Below, piece after piece: positions 24,963 through 38,169 of a stretch of 64,000 bases of DNA. Each line of letters opens with the position of its first letter. Within the stretch, counting starts at the first letter, position 1. The translations under genes and the position numbers were made by a program. The notes beneath the pieces were generated by a model, which made no database searches, was not told the DNA's origin, and worked only from the letters and a program-made list of their open reading frames with translations. Origin of the DNA: Phlebiopsis flavidoalba (taxonomy: Eukaryota > Basidiomycota > Agaricomycetes > Polyporales > Phanerochaetaceae); the NCBI GenBank assembly GCA_035772785.1, contig JAOCPU010000042.1, positions 1 to 64,000 of the forward strand. Reading direction: 5' to 3'.

Positions 24963-27142
24963 TCACATACGCAAATCACAGACCCCGCGAGGAAGCTCGG
25001 AGACCACACGAAGCACAGAATGAAAATTTACTCTACTACAGGTTTGAACCGGAGATGGGATGCATGGGGGCACCACCACAAACTTGCGCGTCAGGAGGCG
25101 TTGAACACGCTCCCGAAAATCAGCGCAATGAGCGTGCAACTCATGATGAATCACGTTGTGAGCGGACGGCATGCTGAAGTCCGGTGTGGCCAGGTCTACG
25201 AGCAGCACCGGAGTATACATTCGGCGCACGCGAGCATGCTGGTAAAGACCCCCTGCAGAAGCGTTTCCAACTCCGGAGAGTGCTCGTCAGTGGCACGAAG
25301 ACCGCGGGCGGCAGCTCCCACCCGCGCTGCGCATCCCGGCGGATGCTCCGTGTACCGCAGGAACGGCTTCACGACGTCCCACGTGAGCTCGCCCACCGTG
25401 CTGTTTCTGGCGGGTAGTTGTCAGCAGGGCTTGCAGCAGCGCGGGACGGGCATGTGGCACGGGCGGTGTGTACGACACACGATCGAGACGATTTGTCGTC
25501 GGTGTACCGGAACAGCTGAGGTCAGGCTAGATGGGACGGCACAACACAAGAAGCAACAAGAAGACGCACCACGCGCGACGCCGTTGCACACCGCACGCAG
25601 CGAGTGCAGGTTAGAATTGGCAGAGCAAGCCACGGCATCGTTTCCAAGTAGCCTGTCCTGAGCTCCAACATGAGGTGGTTAGTCACCACGACTGACAGGT
25701 GGCCCTTGTACTGGTTCGAGCCTTGAGCGTTCTGCAATGCGGACGGATATGTGCGATAACGGAGAAGAAGGCGCGCCAAGAGCTACGGTCGATATGAGTG
25801 CAAAATCTACGACGGGACGGCGGACTTTACGCACGATAATCGAAGCTCGCCTCGTCTGGCCAGCGCATGGCAACGTTGATAGTTCTGTTGCTCACTGGAA
25901 CCGATGAGCAGGCACATCGAGCAAGAATATCCACTCGTGCTCACCGTGACGAGCTAATCGTACATTACGACGTCACCCTGTCTCAGAGATGGCGCAGGTT
26001 CGGTAATAATCGAGGTCGATTCGCGGCAGTTCAAAATCCGGATCTGGCTCGTGCTCAAAAGCGACGGGGCACGATTTCTCGATAGTGCGATCCGACAACA
26101 ACGAACCGGATGGGACGCAATCTGCATAGTTCATCGCCTGAGTTTAAATCGATCCCGCAGTACAGATGTCTCGATGATCGTACCTCGTTTCTTATATCTG
26201 CAGCGTAACGGACCGGGATTGTGCACGGCTTGGAACAAAGGCGCACTTCGATTCCCGCGTCCTGCATCGAGGAAACCGGACGTGAATACCCATGCCAATG
26301 CCAGTCCGCATCGAAGAGCCGGTGTGGATTCAAAAGACTCGCAATTCCGGAGCGGGATTTGCAGGGAAGGAAAGTAGTTTCAAGACACGGTGTCAGGTTC
26401 TCAAAGTGCAGACATGCTCGGACGGGAGTGTCGCAATGGCGCAGTTGGATGTGTGGCGCTGAGAACGTGGGCAGGTCGCCCTCCGGCTGGAATGTCATTT
26501 CGGGGCGTCGTCGTGCGCTGTTCGTCGAGCGACCCCAAGGATGCACAGAAAAGTCCGGAAAGTGCGTTCCTAAGATTCTTCCATCGCTTGTCGACGCTAC
26601 AGACACCGAGTCAGTTACAACCAAGACCAGATGGGCTTCACGTACGTGACTGGTCCTTCTTCTTCTGAGCCATATCCAGGCCACATAATTCCGCACACCC
26701 GTCCCAACGCCATCTTAGTCGTCAGGGAGCCCCAGTTCAAATAGGTCCCTACTTTTCCTGCGTTGAGTGAAAGATGAGTTCAGTGATTGCGTTGTCGCGA
26801 AGAATTTGCCGAGTGTGAGGGGGTAGCAAGGTGTAATGCTGCAGCCTGACAGAATCTGTCTGAGAGAGCGTTCAGTATATGAGATACACAGTAATACGAG
26901 GCATCTCGTACATTCATCCTTCGTCCCACTGAGGTAGTTCATCGGTGTCCGTCGGTGACGCAATCGGTCAAGAACGTGGTAAAGGCAAACGAAGATGGGA
27001 TTGACGGTGCCAGTCGCCGATTTTGCGTCTCAGAGGACAAGTATGCTTTGTCGTAAAAGTGTTCCTTGAATGTTCACAATCAGCACGACACGACACAGAT
27101 TATTGCGCAGAACAGTAGGAAAATAAATGTGAAAAGGGTCAT
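24963..27142 (-). CDS. GPI16: GPI transamidase subunit PIG-T/Gpi16, copy A (full length)
   Basis: PIG-T is a lumenal, membrane-anchored subunit of the GPI transamidase complex, which attaches GPI anchors to proteins in the ER. The minus strand starts at ATG 27142 with a signal peptide MTLFTFIFLLFCAIICVVS. EHFYDKA and FAFTTFLTD follow, then RQILRDNAITEL and NAGKVG (about 26850-26740). Next come FENLTPCLE and the family signature CKSRSGIASLLNPHRLFDA (about 26390-26300), then GYLETMPWLA (25650), FLRYTEHPPG (25350), LLVDLATPDFSMP (25200) and LLTRKFVVV (25060). All blocks are in family order, so the gene is essentially complete, but the frame changes repeatedly. The C-terminal membrane segment between FSMP and LLTRK is disturbed by indels. 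The exact stop is uncertain. Confidence 0.88.
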
Positions 27143-28012
27143 GGAGACATGGATGGTGTTGTTCAATGCCGCGATTCAAAGAGACACGCCCAGACGCGTC
27201 ATCCGGAACAGGCAACTCTCATCAATTGATGGCGAGCGTCCATTTTCCCCCATTTTCTCTTCGTCCCTGCGTCCTCTTTTATTTACATGCGCATGTATAT
27301 CTTAAAAAACATCATAACTCGGTAACTCAAACACAAGGGATCCTTCTCGTCGAGAATTGACTAGGATCACGCTATTCTCAAGCAACAACGCGTTGGGATT
27401 CCATATATTTAGTTGATATGCCTCAGGCTATGACCTCAGCGTGGATCACAACAATGGAAAGTACTCATGTAGACCAAGGCACAAGGTCCCCCTCCCCCCC
27501 GTGACATGGCCGCGTGGTACCGGGTAAGTATAGACACTCCTGTGTATATCGTATTACTACACATTTAGCCACGTGAGTATCTAAAGTCCACTTACTAGGC
27601 GAAATACCCTTTGTGAGTAATCAACACATTTCGCGGACCGATATAGGCGGGACGCGGCATTAACGTCTATACGTACGCATATGTGTCGAGTGTTGTAGAC
27701 CCCACGATTACCACCGTGTTGCCATAGTCACCTCGCGCCCCACGACGCCGTTTTCCCAATCCATGCAGCGTGGCGGGAGGATAACGCAGGCAGGCTTCTG
27801 CGTCTCATTAGGCACTTCCCGTATGGCTGCTCACAAGGATATTCCTCCCCCCCCCCCCCCCCCCCGGTCGATCCCTGCTCCGTGCGTTCTGTCTCAGCGA
27901 TAGGCCGAACCCCTCTTCACGATGCGCCCTGTTCTGGCCGAGTTGGCTGCAGCAACTTATATTATCATCGCAAACAATTCACATCCATGCGGTGCAGACA
28001 GGTAAACAGTTT
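27143..28012. promoter_or_regulatory. Divergent intergenic region between PIG-T and the A-T-R gene
   Basis: Both genes start outward from this 870-bp spacer, so it should hold both promoters. It contains the C19 run at 27847-27865. No specific binding site is claimed. Confidence 0.4.
27847..27865. repeat. Homopolymer tract C19
   Basis: Nineteen consecutive C lie about 150 bp upstream of the A-T-R copy 2 start. This is the second long C tract in the window. Confidence 0.9.
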
Positions 28013-31000
28013 ATGGTGTGGCCACGACAGACCTCCCCCACGACGGAGTGCCTCTGACGGTCTGTTCCTGGTTTTGTCGACTTCCATGAACAGCACAACC
28101 CCAACCTGCCGTGGGCGCCCCACCCCAAAATTTCCGTCTCGGGCATACCAAAACCGGCGAGGTCGAGTCCATCACCTTCCTCCCAATTCTCCGACGAGGA
28201 AAACCACCCGGTGGCCTCATATATTGCGCAGTTCCACAAGAGGGCTGGCGATGATGGCCGAAAAGTTTTTTCACATGTGACTTTACGTCATTTCACTGCG
28301 ACACCGTCCTCTATGTTACGCCGCGGCAGGGTCTAATGATCCGGCCCGGGATTTGTTTGTAAGAGTTTTGCGTACTTATCTGCATCAATCATGCTAACGA
28401 GAACCCAGCCGCCCTGCCCGTGATCTCTCCCAGGAAACTCTCCACGAGGCTGTCGCCAATCTCATGGAAAAGACTGGCAGCCGTCGACTTATTCATCACA
28501 CGGCAAAAACCTTTCTCAGACGGCAAACCTTGTACGAGACCTCCTCACAGCGAAAGCATACGGCATTTGCAATGAGAATCTGCCGCCCCTCCTCGAGATT
28601 TACCCACACCTCACACCTAGTGGAACGGAACCTCGCGCTCAATTGGTGCCCTATCCAGCCTACGACAAACCTTACCAATTCGACGACGTTGCGCTTATTC
28701 TCCACTCTTCGGATCCACGGGACTGCCCAAGCCAATTTTCAAGACGCGCAAGATCATGCTCCAATGGACTCTATCTGGTGGGCTCTCTCTCTCCTCTCTC
28801 TCGCACGTATTGCGTGGCTGACACTTGTTTTTCCACTTAGATTCCACACAGAGGGGAATAGAGTTAGGCATCCAGTGGGGTGGGATGTCACTACCTTCGT
28901 TCCATACCATGGGAATATTTGTAACAACTGTACGGTCCGCTTAGCGGCGGCCTGCCAGTGGGGCTGTTCACACCACAAGAACCTGACGCTCCCAGTCAAC
29001 CCAAACCCGGAAAAACATTTTAGAGACTGCCCGCATAACAGGATGTAATGGTATCATCTCTGTTCCGTCCATCATAGAGGTATGTGATAAAAGTAGCTTG
29101 TGGATGACCATACTTATCGCGTGTAGACCTGGACCCAAGATCCACATTCGCTCGATTATCTCTCATCCTTGAAATGCCTCGTAAGCTCTGTTTTCTTCGG
29201 CTTGTGGACCCTTTGATTGATTGTTCGAATTGCTAGACGTTCGCCGGGGACCGCTTTCGGCTGCCAACGGGAATAAGCTCATCGAAGCCGGCGTTCACCT
29301 CGACTGCACATACGGACTCACCGAATGTGGCAGTCCTAGTAATGGGTTCAAAGTCGACGAATCTCTGCCGCCGGACGCGCCTGTCAAAAACGAAATGGGA
29401 TTGGGAGTGGATGGAGTTCAGTAAGAGGATGAAACCTCGCTGGATTGCTCAGGGCGATGGTACCTACGAGTTGCATCTTCTGGTCAGTTGTCACTCTACT
29501 ATTAGGATGACTATGGGCTAATGACCCTTTGGACAGACGTGTGACACACACCAGCCATCGGTCGAGAATCTCTCCGACGTCAAAGGCTACGCCACATCGG
29601 ACTTGTGGCTGCCGCATCCTACCAAGGAGGGCCTTTGGAAACTGTGTGAGAAACGGTCTTGTCTCGTTGGCATCAGCTCATGTCATATTCTCGATAGAGT
29701 CGGGCGCGCCGATGATTTAATTGTCCTCGGATCCGGTGAGGGTCATCATTACACTTTCGCGTGCTGCTGAAGTGAACTCCTCCTTTTAGGCGAGAAGATC
29801 GTACCCATCCCCCAAGAGAATCATCTCGTCTCAAGCCCGCTTATGAACGGGTGCAATCATGTTCGGGCGGGGTAAGCCTCAGCCAGGCGTCCTCATCGAA
29901 CCTGCTACGCGCGTACACTTTCGACTCGACAGACGAGGAGGAACTTGCGGTCTACCGTAACTTGATATGGTACGAGACATCTCAACACCCCTCAAACGTC
30001 GACCGGTGTCCAATCATCACCGTTAGGCCTGTTATAGAAGAGGCCAACCGTCACGCGCCAAGCTTTGCGAGATTGTTCAAGGAAACAATCCTGGTCACCA
30101 GTCCCTCCAAGCCATTGCCACGCGCAGCGAAGGGCACCGTGATGCGGAAACAGGCTCTAAAGCTGTATAATGACGAGATACAACAACTGTAGGTTACATG
30201 CCCTGCACAAGGATAATCAAACTCACATGCTGTACAGCTTCAAAACCCTAGAGGATAGCACGGATTCTCAAGGGATATCTCCGCCTGTGTCTTGGACATC
30301 CGCTTCCCTAGAGGCTTGGCTTTCGGAGCACGTACGGGTACTCAACAACGGACACTCTCCCTCGCCAGATACCGACGTGTTCACTGTCGGGTTTGACAGG
30401 TACGCTGCTCATTTATATTTGGAAGCCAAGTGCTGGATCTGAACACGCTGCAGTTTGAGCGCTACTATTTTACGCAACCGTCTCATTGGAGCATTGCGCT
30501 CTTCGACGGAAACGAGGGCACGAGAAGCGGCAAGCAAAATTCCACAGAATTTCCTATACGAAAACCCAACGATACGACGGCTCGCTCAGGAGACCGCCTC
30601 GCTGGTCGATCCAGCCTCGGCCGCCTCGTCACGGACCGATCCTGTCGAAGAGATCAAACACTTTCTCGAAAAGTATTCCTCCGGTTTCGTACAACGAGTC
30701 TTGCCTGTTCCGTCGCCCTCGGAGACCTTTACCGTCCTGCTCACTGGCTCCACGGGCAACCTCGGATCGCACATCGTCGCGGCACTCTTGTCGGACCAGC
30801 GCGTCGCCAAATTGTATACTTTCGACCGGCCCGTTCAAGGAACCTCACCTCAAGAAAGACTCCTGTCAGCGTTTGAGGACCGTGGACTACCTGTGTCGCT
30901 TCTGTCAACCTCAAGGCTGGTGTCTCTCACGGGTGACCTAAACGCTACATTATTTGGGTTGGAAGAGACTATTTACGACGAGGTGCGTCAACTTCGAATA

Positions 31001-32094
31001 GAAAAGACACATGGAACTGAGTCTATCTCCGTATGAAGCTGCATGATTCTGTGACGCACATAGTCCACAACGCGTGGAAGGTCAACTTCAATCATCGACT
31101 ACCATCATTCGAGGCGCAAATTGCGGGCACTCGAAAGTTGATTGACTTTTGTTTGGAGGCCTCGTATTTGCCCTAGATTGTTATTTACGTCTTCGGTCAG
31201 CGTCGCTCATGGATCCAATCCTGCGTTGGGGCCGGTGCCAGAAGCGCCGCTTCCAGATCCAAGCGTTGCGACTGCGAGTGGGTATGCCTCCTCAAAGTAT
31301 GTAGTAGAAAGGGTATGCGTCTTTGTCAACGAATGTATGCTCGACGCTGATTGGTTTAATCAGATGATCGACCGAGGAACAAATTTCGGTCTAAAAGGCA
31401 CATCTCTTCGAATTGGTCAAGTCTGTGGGTCCAAGACGACCGGTGCTTGGAATACCAGCGACTGGGTTCCCATCCTCGTTAAATCAAGCATCACTTTGGA
31501 GTGCCTCCCCATTATATAACGGGTAAGTGGCACCACAACCAGGGCGATTTGAGTTCGATTTTCAACAAAATGATTTCATTAGAGCGTCGACTGGATCCCA
31601 ATGGACGCGGTTGCGAGTGTCGTGGTCGACATTATCGCGTCCTCCAAACAGATGCCATCTGTCTTGAACGTAGTTCATCCACGTCCCATTCACTGGACAA
31701 CTGTGTTCAGTGGTTTCAGAGATGCCTTATCAGTCTCAATACCTCTGGTCTCGTATGAAACATGGCTTCAGAGGTTGGAAAGCGCAGCTCAAGAAGCAAG
31801 TCCGACCTTGCTAGAAGCACTGGTAAGCAGCATATCGCGTGTCTTCTCTACCGTATTCATAACGCCAGGGATTTCAGCCGGCAGCACAACTTTTGACATT
31901 TTTTTCAGAGCATAGAAAAAGGGCAAGAAGGGAACCTCCAGTTCAGCACTCACCAGTCCTGTCGATTCAGCCTTTCCATGCGTTCTCTGGGCCCTATGGA
32001 TGCCTCCCATACCAGCCGTTGGATGGTGTTCTGGCGAAGGAAAGCATTTATTTTCTTGAGCGCAGCGTCGTTCGCTGTTATGTTTAGCGCGTAA
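28013..32094 (+). CDS. Adenylate-forming reductase (A-T-R, NRPS-like), copy 2, complete
   Basis: The domain order is A-T-R, predicted to reduce an activated carboxylic acid to an aldehyde or alcohol. The A domain starts near FVDFHEQHNPNLPW (28075). It has DVALILHSS plus GSTGLPKP (A3 motif, 28695-28735), MSLPSFHTMGIF (28885), YGLTECG (29310), GYATSDLW (29590), GSG-EK...VPIPQENHL (29730-29830) and PRAAKGTVMRKQAL (30120). The carrier domain reads GFDS|LSAT, with the phosphopantetheine serine codon split by the intron 30400-30453. The reductase domain has TGSTGNLGSH (30747) and catalytic YASSK (31285). The C-terminus ends RWMVFWRRKAF..., stop 32092-32094. About six introns of 49-60 bp have normal ends. 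Most frame breaks sit at homopolymers: GGG/GG before GSTG, A5/A6 near 28985, G4/G5 near 29247, CCC/CC near 31172, T7/T6 near 31902. I infer an intact gene with sequence errors. The start at 28013 is tentative. Confidence 0.9.
30400..30453 (+). other. Intron splitting the carrier-domain serine codon
   Basis: GTACGCTG...CTGAACACGCTGCAG has standard GT...AG ends and a CTGAAC branch-like site. Removing it joins GAC-AG to T, giving the AGT serine of GFDSL. Copy 1 has an equivalent intron starting near 476. Confidence 0.85.
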
Positions 32095-32404
32095 AAGGTA
32101 TGAAAGTGATCACCATTACAGATAGGTTTCATCCGCGGACGATTTTGAAGACCACAATGTTTGGCGTTACGATGAAGACCATTGACACATTTTGTCTTTG
32201 CTTCACGTCCACGTCGTTTTCAGATTATAGAACCGTAATACATCCGAATCGTTTTGTGAACTTCACCGATCAGGGGATATCTATGAACAACCGAGGCTAT
32301 GGGCCTTCTAATGTGGATGCAGCGCGGCACGCCCAAGACAGAAAGGACTTAGACATGTGTGCTTGAGGATATTTTGGTTTGCGTTACGGACAGCCGCGAC
32401 CCAT

Positions 32405-35216
32405 TTCTAAGAGCCTGGCATGTATCTCTGTGGCCGGCGGACGCAGATTTGCCTCATGGTCCCAGCATTCACGTGTCAACTTCCACAAGTAATCGCTCAT
32501 CATCTCCCCCAATCCAGGACTACTAATGGCCCTAGGGACTTCAGGCCGGGGGGGTCGCTCCCGTTGTTCAGTGATTCGTCGACCAAACGCCAGGGAGCCA
32601 TCATCGAATGAGTAAGGTTCGCGTCCGGTATAGATCTACCGCCGACTTAGAAGGTAGCACGCTCAACGAAGGTTGAAACTCACTTCGATGCAAACTATCC
32701 CGAAGGCATAAACATCTGACTGCTTGGTGGGGCGGCTTGACATTCCGTCTATGGTATCCAATAGCTCGGGGCCATCCAGCCGCTATTTCCAGTACGCCGA
32801 GACGCATAGTGAGTTCCGACTGTGTCCGTGAGCGAAGAGGGAAAGACCGAAGTCTGCAATTATCGCGTTATATTCGCGGTCGACCAGAATATTATTCTGC
32901 AAGGGCGTTGATGAAAAAATTTCCGAGCCGACGTCATTGATGAGACTCACCCCCCGTAGATCACCATGGATGACACCCTCTCTTCATGCAGGTAGCAAGG
33001 CCGTCTGAGATATGTGTTGAGCTTAAAAAAGGAGACCCGTCAGCTGCTTCATAGACCGAGAGGCGCTCCCATTGCACTATATTATTGATCTATGACGCAC
33101 CCAATTGTTGCATGTCGTCACTACTGGAACCCGCAGTGTTGGCTGTATTTTAAGTGACGCCAGACACGCGATTACTGTACCATTAGTCATGTAGGGAAGG
33201 ATGAGCGATATGGATCCGAAGGCGTGTGCGTGACTCCGAGTAGAGGAATAATATTGATCGTGCTGCAAGGTATATGTATGCACTATTTCGAGGTATACTT
33301 GCTGCGTACGGCTCAGCGCTACATTTGTAATGGGAACAAATTATATACGTACGCGCTTTCTATACCGTCGCTCTTCCTCCGTGTTGCCGTTCATAAATTT
33401 AAGCTGTTTTTATCGCCACCGTTCGTCTTCGGATATCATCTGGAACGCTGAGTCTCCCTTCGTATACTGTGGCATAGCTACCCTCCCCAGCCGCGCTGGA
33501 GTTGATTTTGAGTGGCCTTCGGCGCAAGGCCAACATCCTTCGAGCTTATCCTGAGGAATTGAGGGAGTACATCAGCGGTCTGACATATATGTGCTAGCAG
33601 TACGTCTGAGTGCGTCTCGATGAGGAGGTCATTCTTGTCTGTCCGATGAAGCTGCTGCCAAATTTAAGATAGTGCGGGGAGGAACAATGAGTATTTTGGA
33701 GCACATATGTAGGAGATCGACATACATCCTTTATCATATCAAAAATCGTTTGAGCATACTTGTCTCGTGCGCATGCAAGAACATGTGTATACGATCTTGC
33801 CTCCCAGTCGTCACCCTCGGGGTCGAACCTCCGTCATCGCTTTTTAGAAGAAGTGTTTGAAAGAGACTGTCGATATCTTCTTCCGGAGGACTCTCCACCC
33901 TGTCGTTGAGTAAATATAACACAAGACTAGCACGACAAAACAGCAGTCCCCCTGCTATGCCAATGATACAATCTTGCAAAGCTTTGCCAGGACCTGTTTT
34001 GATCATCTGATAGTTGCAGAGCTGCCGCATGCAGAGAGCATTTTAGCGATCATCCACGTTACGCATAGGTGTAACTGGACCGAAGTATATATGCGCATAA
34101 ATTACAGACGATTACGACAGCTCCTGGCCGCAGCAACAAGAATGTGCGAGAGAATCTCCTGACGCTGAGACTTGTCGGGATCCTCGCGGAGCCGAAGTCC
34201 CATGCAGTTGAGGGAGAATTGGAGCTGGCTCCGGATTTGGACCAGGGTATCTTCCAGCGGATTTCCGGAGATATCCCTGTGGTCGATGGGCTGGTTATGG
34301 TGGTCCTTTGCGCCATAGGGTAGCCGCCTGACGGGATATTAGTAGCTCGATGTACTTCTGCATATACACATTGATAGGCCCTCGAGATACAGATAAGATG
34401 TTTTGCTGATGAATTCAATCAAATGTCACCATGTACGTTTCACTGTTATGAAAGGCCGGCTCACCCATGCACCACCATCATCTATCTTCAAATCCGCAAG
34501 GACACGAAGACACTCGAACAAGTTGTCTAGCGTAGGCGCGTTTGTGAGTTCGCCCTTGGGTCCAAGGAATCATGATCCTGAGTAATGTGTCTTCGGAGAT
34601 ATTTGGATGTGTATCTCTCCAGCGTGCGCTGGAGTTTCTATCCACAAAGTACACTGGCACGGATAATTTGGCCTCTGTTGTCACGTTAACAGCATTGATT
34701 GAATCTAACTATAGACAACAAGTGACCATTGACTCACCATCCAGTAATAAACTTCAAAACACATTGCCTCAGGACGTTGCTAACAGAACTGGCAGCTTCT
34801 TGTCCTTGTGGAGCAAATATAGCTTCACATGAATACGTTGCCATATCATCCGGGAGACTGTATACGTGAACCACTGCAGGTATCTGTTTCGACTATTGAC
34901 ATACATGTCATAGTTTAGCTTCTTCTTGTCCCGGATCCCACCCACTCAATATTTCCAGACCCTTCAAATTTCTCCAGGAGGATCATCGTTTTCAGTAGTA
35001 GCTCACAGAGGAATCTTTGATTGAGGTCCCATCTAATTGAAAAATCTAGGGGCATAATCAGGAGATAGATTTGAGAATACGCTGAAGGCGATCTACGTCT
35101 GAGCCTTACTGCAAAGCCTGAAGGTGCGGCGCAGCGTTTTGATGACTTCTTTCTTGTTCCTTCAAGGCAAGGTTGCTGAAATAGTTGCTAAACTTGTCGT
35201 TGAACGTAGTGGACAT
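32405..35216 (-). CDS. TKL0: tyrosine-kinase-like protein kinase with helical N-terminal region
   Basis: Read down the minus strand, a proposed start at 35216 (MSTTFNDKFSNYF) is followed by about 1.7 kb of poorly conserved exons, including TLDNLFECLRVLADLKIDD (34530). That segment resembles one in TKL2. The kinase domain shows YLHEE...GVIHGDLRG (catalytic loop with Gly for Arg, 32975), NILVD, IIADFGLS (DFG at 32844-32852), GWMAPELL (APE motif, 32780), SDVYAFGIVCIE, then IYTGREPYSFDDG (32620) and YLWKLTRECW...LRPPA (32480). HGDLRG is typical for Agaricomycete TKL-like kinases. The gene converges on A-T-R copy 2, with about 310 bp between. Intron positions in the N-terminal half are not resolved, and the start is tentative. 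Confidence 0.83.
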
Positions 35217-38169
35217 GGCGATAGATGGATGTAGGACGAAATGAAGTGTTGAGGACTCATAGAACTCCGGCGGCTGATAGTATCTGATATGTACGGTGTC
35301 AAGGTGGTGTAAACTTGCCGTATACTTAGACCCCTGGTTCTTTCGCCGGGTCCAAGCATCCAAGCGCACACGGGCTAAGGCCACGTGTAGCAATGTTGAT
35401 TAGTAACGGGAATCGAAGGCCCGCTGAGCAGAATGCCAAAAGGCCGCTGAGAGGAGCTTTCAATCAGCCGCTGAAAAGAATCGCTACGCACCCAAGGATT
35501 CCACATTCCCAAACACCGGTGAAGCGCCCACTCTGCGCCATGGGCCGGCTGGGAGGGGCAGCGACCTTAATTATCCAGTCTTTACATGGGCAGCAAACAA
35601 TCAAAGTGATTTCAATTACTTATACTTATTCAATTCTCAGCTCAAGTTGCTTAATCAACAATTCATCATGTCCGGCTGCTAAGGGAATGCCCTATCTTCC
35701 ATACCATTTGTTCACAATGGATGTACTGTACATGGTCTCCTGCATTCGATAGCAAAATGCGTTTTTCGCTCAACAGTGCTCCTTTGAATGTCGACGCAAG
35801 TCTGTGAACTCCTATCCGTGGGCGATGCGGAGACTCCGGCAATCCATGCTCATCACGCAGACGACCAGAACATATTCGAGACGAGTAGACAAACGCGCTC
35901 GAGGTGCGACCTGCCGCCTTGAATTGGTGTGTTTGCTGCCAGTGAAGTCGGTAAATGTGCATGTGCCATGGAGTCGGGTGAGAGCCGCAGCACCCCGCCG
36001 CTATCCTGAGTGGCCAAGTACCGTGGTCACGGGGATGGTACTTGGCCTAATGCAAGGGCATGGTAATTGGTGGGCGTGGTTGGCATGTGAGTGATACTTT
36101 CTTGTTGCTTTATGCTGATAACAATGGCCAAGGGCGCGGTGGTCGGTGGTTTTCTCTTGTACGGCCGCACAAAACTCCTTCGGCGGGCCTTCGAGAGCTC
36201 TCGCACACCGGGCTTGGACAGTGTACGCAGGATTGAGGCCTAGTATGGTACCTGAGGATGCCTATTCACGGCATTCTGCGGACAATCTGAGGAGATTGTG
36301 GCTCAGCCGCACCGTATCGTTGAGCCTACCGACTGTTGAACCGGCCCACGTGGCTGCTGAAAGTCTTGTGCAGTAGAAGAAGCACAAAGGCTGCCGTACG
36401 GACTCTTAATTAGAGCTCATGGGACGGAATCCACAATTCTCACTTGAGGTATTTGTCATCGTTGTGTGACGACTCTGACGCCGGTCGCGTCCGTAGGTTT
36501 TACTCGTGAGGGTCGCCTTGGGTTGCTGAATGGTTTCGTCCACACGTCGCGTAGACATCGGGCAGGACAAGCGTCGAATGTGAGTTATCTAAGCGAGCGT
36601 AGTCTGGGTACCTGGAATCAGTCTGTGGACCGGCCGTGAAGTGCGACTCACCGAGGCCTGCAAATCACCCTCAGGCGAGCTGCGTTAAATCCGGATCGAA
36701 ATTCGTCCGCTCGCGCTAACTATGGTGGGCCGTGGCTTTACTCAGTCGGTATATAGATGTCAAAGTCTCGTGTACGACTGGCCCATGACAAGCAAAGGGA
36801 AGGAAAGGGAAGGACATAGCCACGGAAAACGCAATGGTAAACAACGAACATGAGCGAGAGGCACGACTGATGTCGTGAGCGTCTCCTGTAACGACGCGTC
36901 ACGCTGCGTTACTACTTAACTTACCCACGGGCTCTCCGGGCGACGGAAAAGCGGTCGGTGCTCTGCTTACGCTGGGTGGGAAATCGGTTTCGGGAGTCTG
37001 TAGTTCTAATGGTCAAACGTAAGTCAAAGGTATAGGTTTTCAATAACCATTGCTGACCCTGGAGAAATTCACGTAATAGTTTTCAAATCTTTCGTCAAGT
37101 TTCTCTCATTCACAGGAGCGTGAAGAAATCTAAAATTGTTTGTGGCTATTTTGGCGGGTAAAACTCGTAGGAACGTGAAGATTTTTTGGTAACAATAATG
37201 CCGGTTTTGATCACGCTTTGATCCTCACCATAAATTCGGAGCAAAATCAAATTCTTATCAAGTTTCTAATCCGTCAGAAACCGCACAGAAATTTACCCTC
37301 GGCGCATTTATATGATTTTGACACGTTTTTCTGTCACTCCCAAAAACAATCCTCCCACCCAGTGTACAATTAGCGCGTATCATCTATTGTCACACAAAAA
37401 TATACTTCTGCTCCATGCTTAAAACATTAAATACGCGTTTTGATCGAGCAACAACGGAGGACCATAGGAAAATGGAGGACCACAGGAAAACGGAGGCCGG
37501 GCAAAGGCCGGGCCAGAGCCCAGCACGTGACGTTGACTGCATGTGATGCTTTCGCGGCAAAGTCCGATAGCTGAATTTCAAATAATTAGTGTTCCCACCG
37601 ACAGACACTTACCTGTGATGCTCCTTGCAACCTCAAGACTACGGACACAGGGCCTGAATTCCAAATGCATGATGGATACGGTAGTACTAGTACTTGGCCG
37701 CAAGCCATTTAATAAATTTCATAGCAAAGAACTTCAGACAATAGGTACTAAGATAAAACAAAGATAGAAATGACATGTCGCGTCATAAGCTGGTCCTATC
37801 TCCTGGTTCATGTCAGTAAAGATGTCAGTTCACCCTCAAGCAAACGACAAACGTCTCACCATTATGTCACCTCATATTGCGATCTGGATCAAACCGGTCA
37901 CGGTGACGTCCTCGATTCATGATTCCCAAGAATGTAACGTGCTGTGTGGGTTGTACGGGCGGTATTAAAATCTTTCGCGCCCTGATATCTGCTGTTTGAC
38001 GACTCTTCATTGCTGCCGCCTGCTGTTCACGCAAGCTACCTTGCCCGGGCACAGTCGGGGGGTTGGCACGTAGGGGGGCTCCAGGCTACGAGGGCAGTTA
38101 CTGATTGACTGGTGGAACAGCATTGTTGAACATCAGATCTTGAACCCGGCGCACTCCTACGCAGCGAGC
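35217..38169. other. No recognised gene; includes a small tandem repeat
   Basis: No protein family is visible. At 36780-37400 the sequence is AT-rich. At 37453-37493 a unit of about 20 bp, GGAGGACCATAGGAAAATGG, repeats twice with changes, followed by a GCCGGGC doublet. Confidence 0.4.

Noticed and set aside
26055..26696. Plus-strand open frames at 26221-26649 and 26390-26668
   Set aside because: They lie antisense to the PIG-T signature segment, where the minus strand encodes conserved residues.
36780..37400. AT-rich segment as an LTR or centromere-like repeat
   Set aside because: I found no terminal repeats, primer-binding site, target duplication or internal periodicity.
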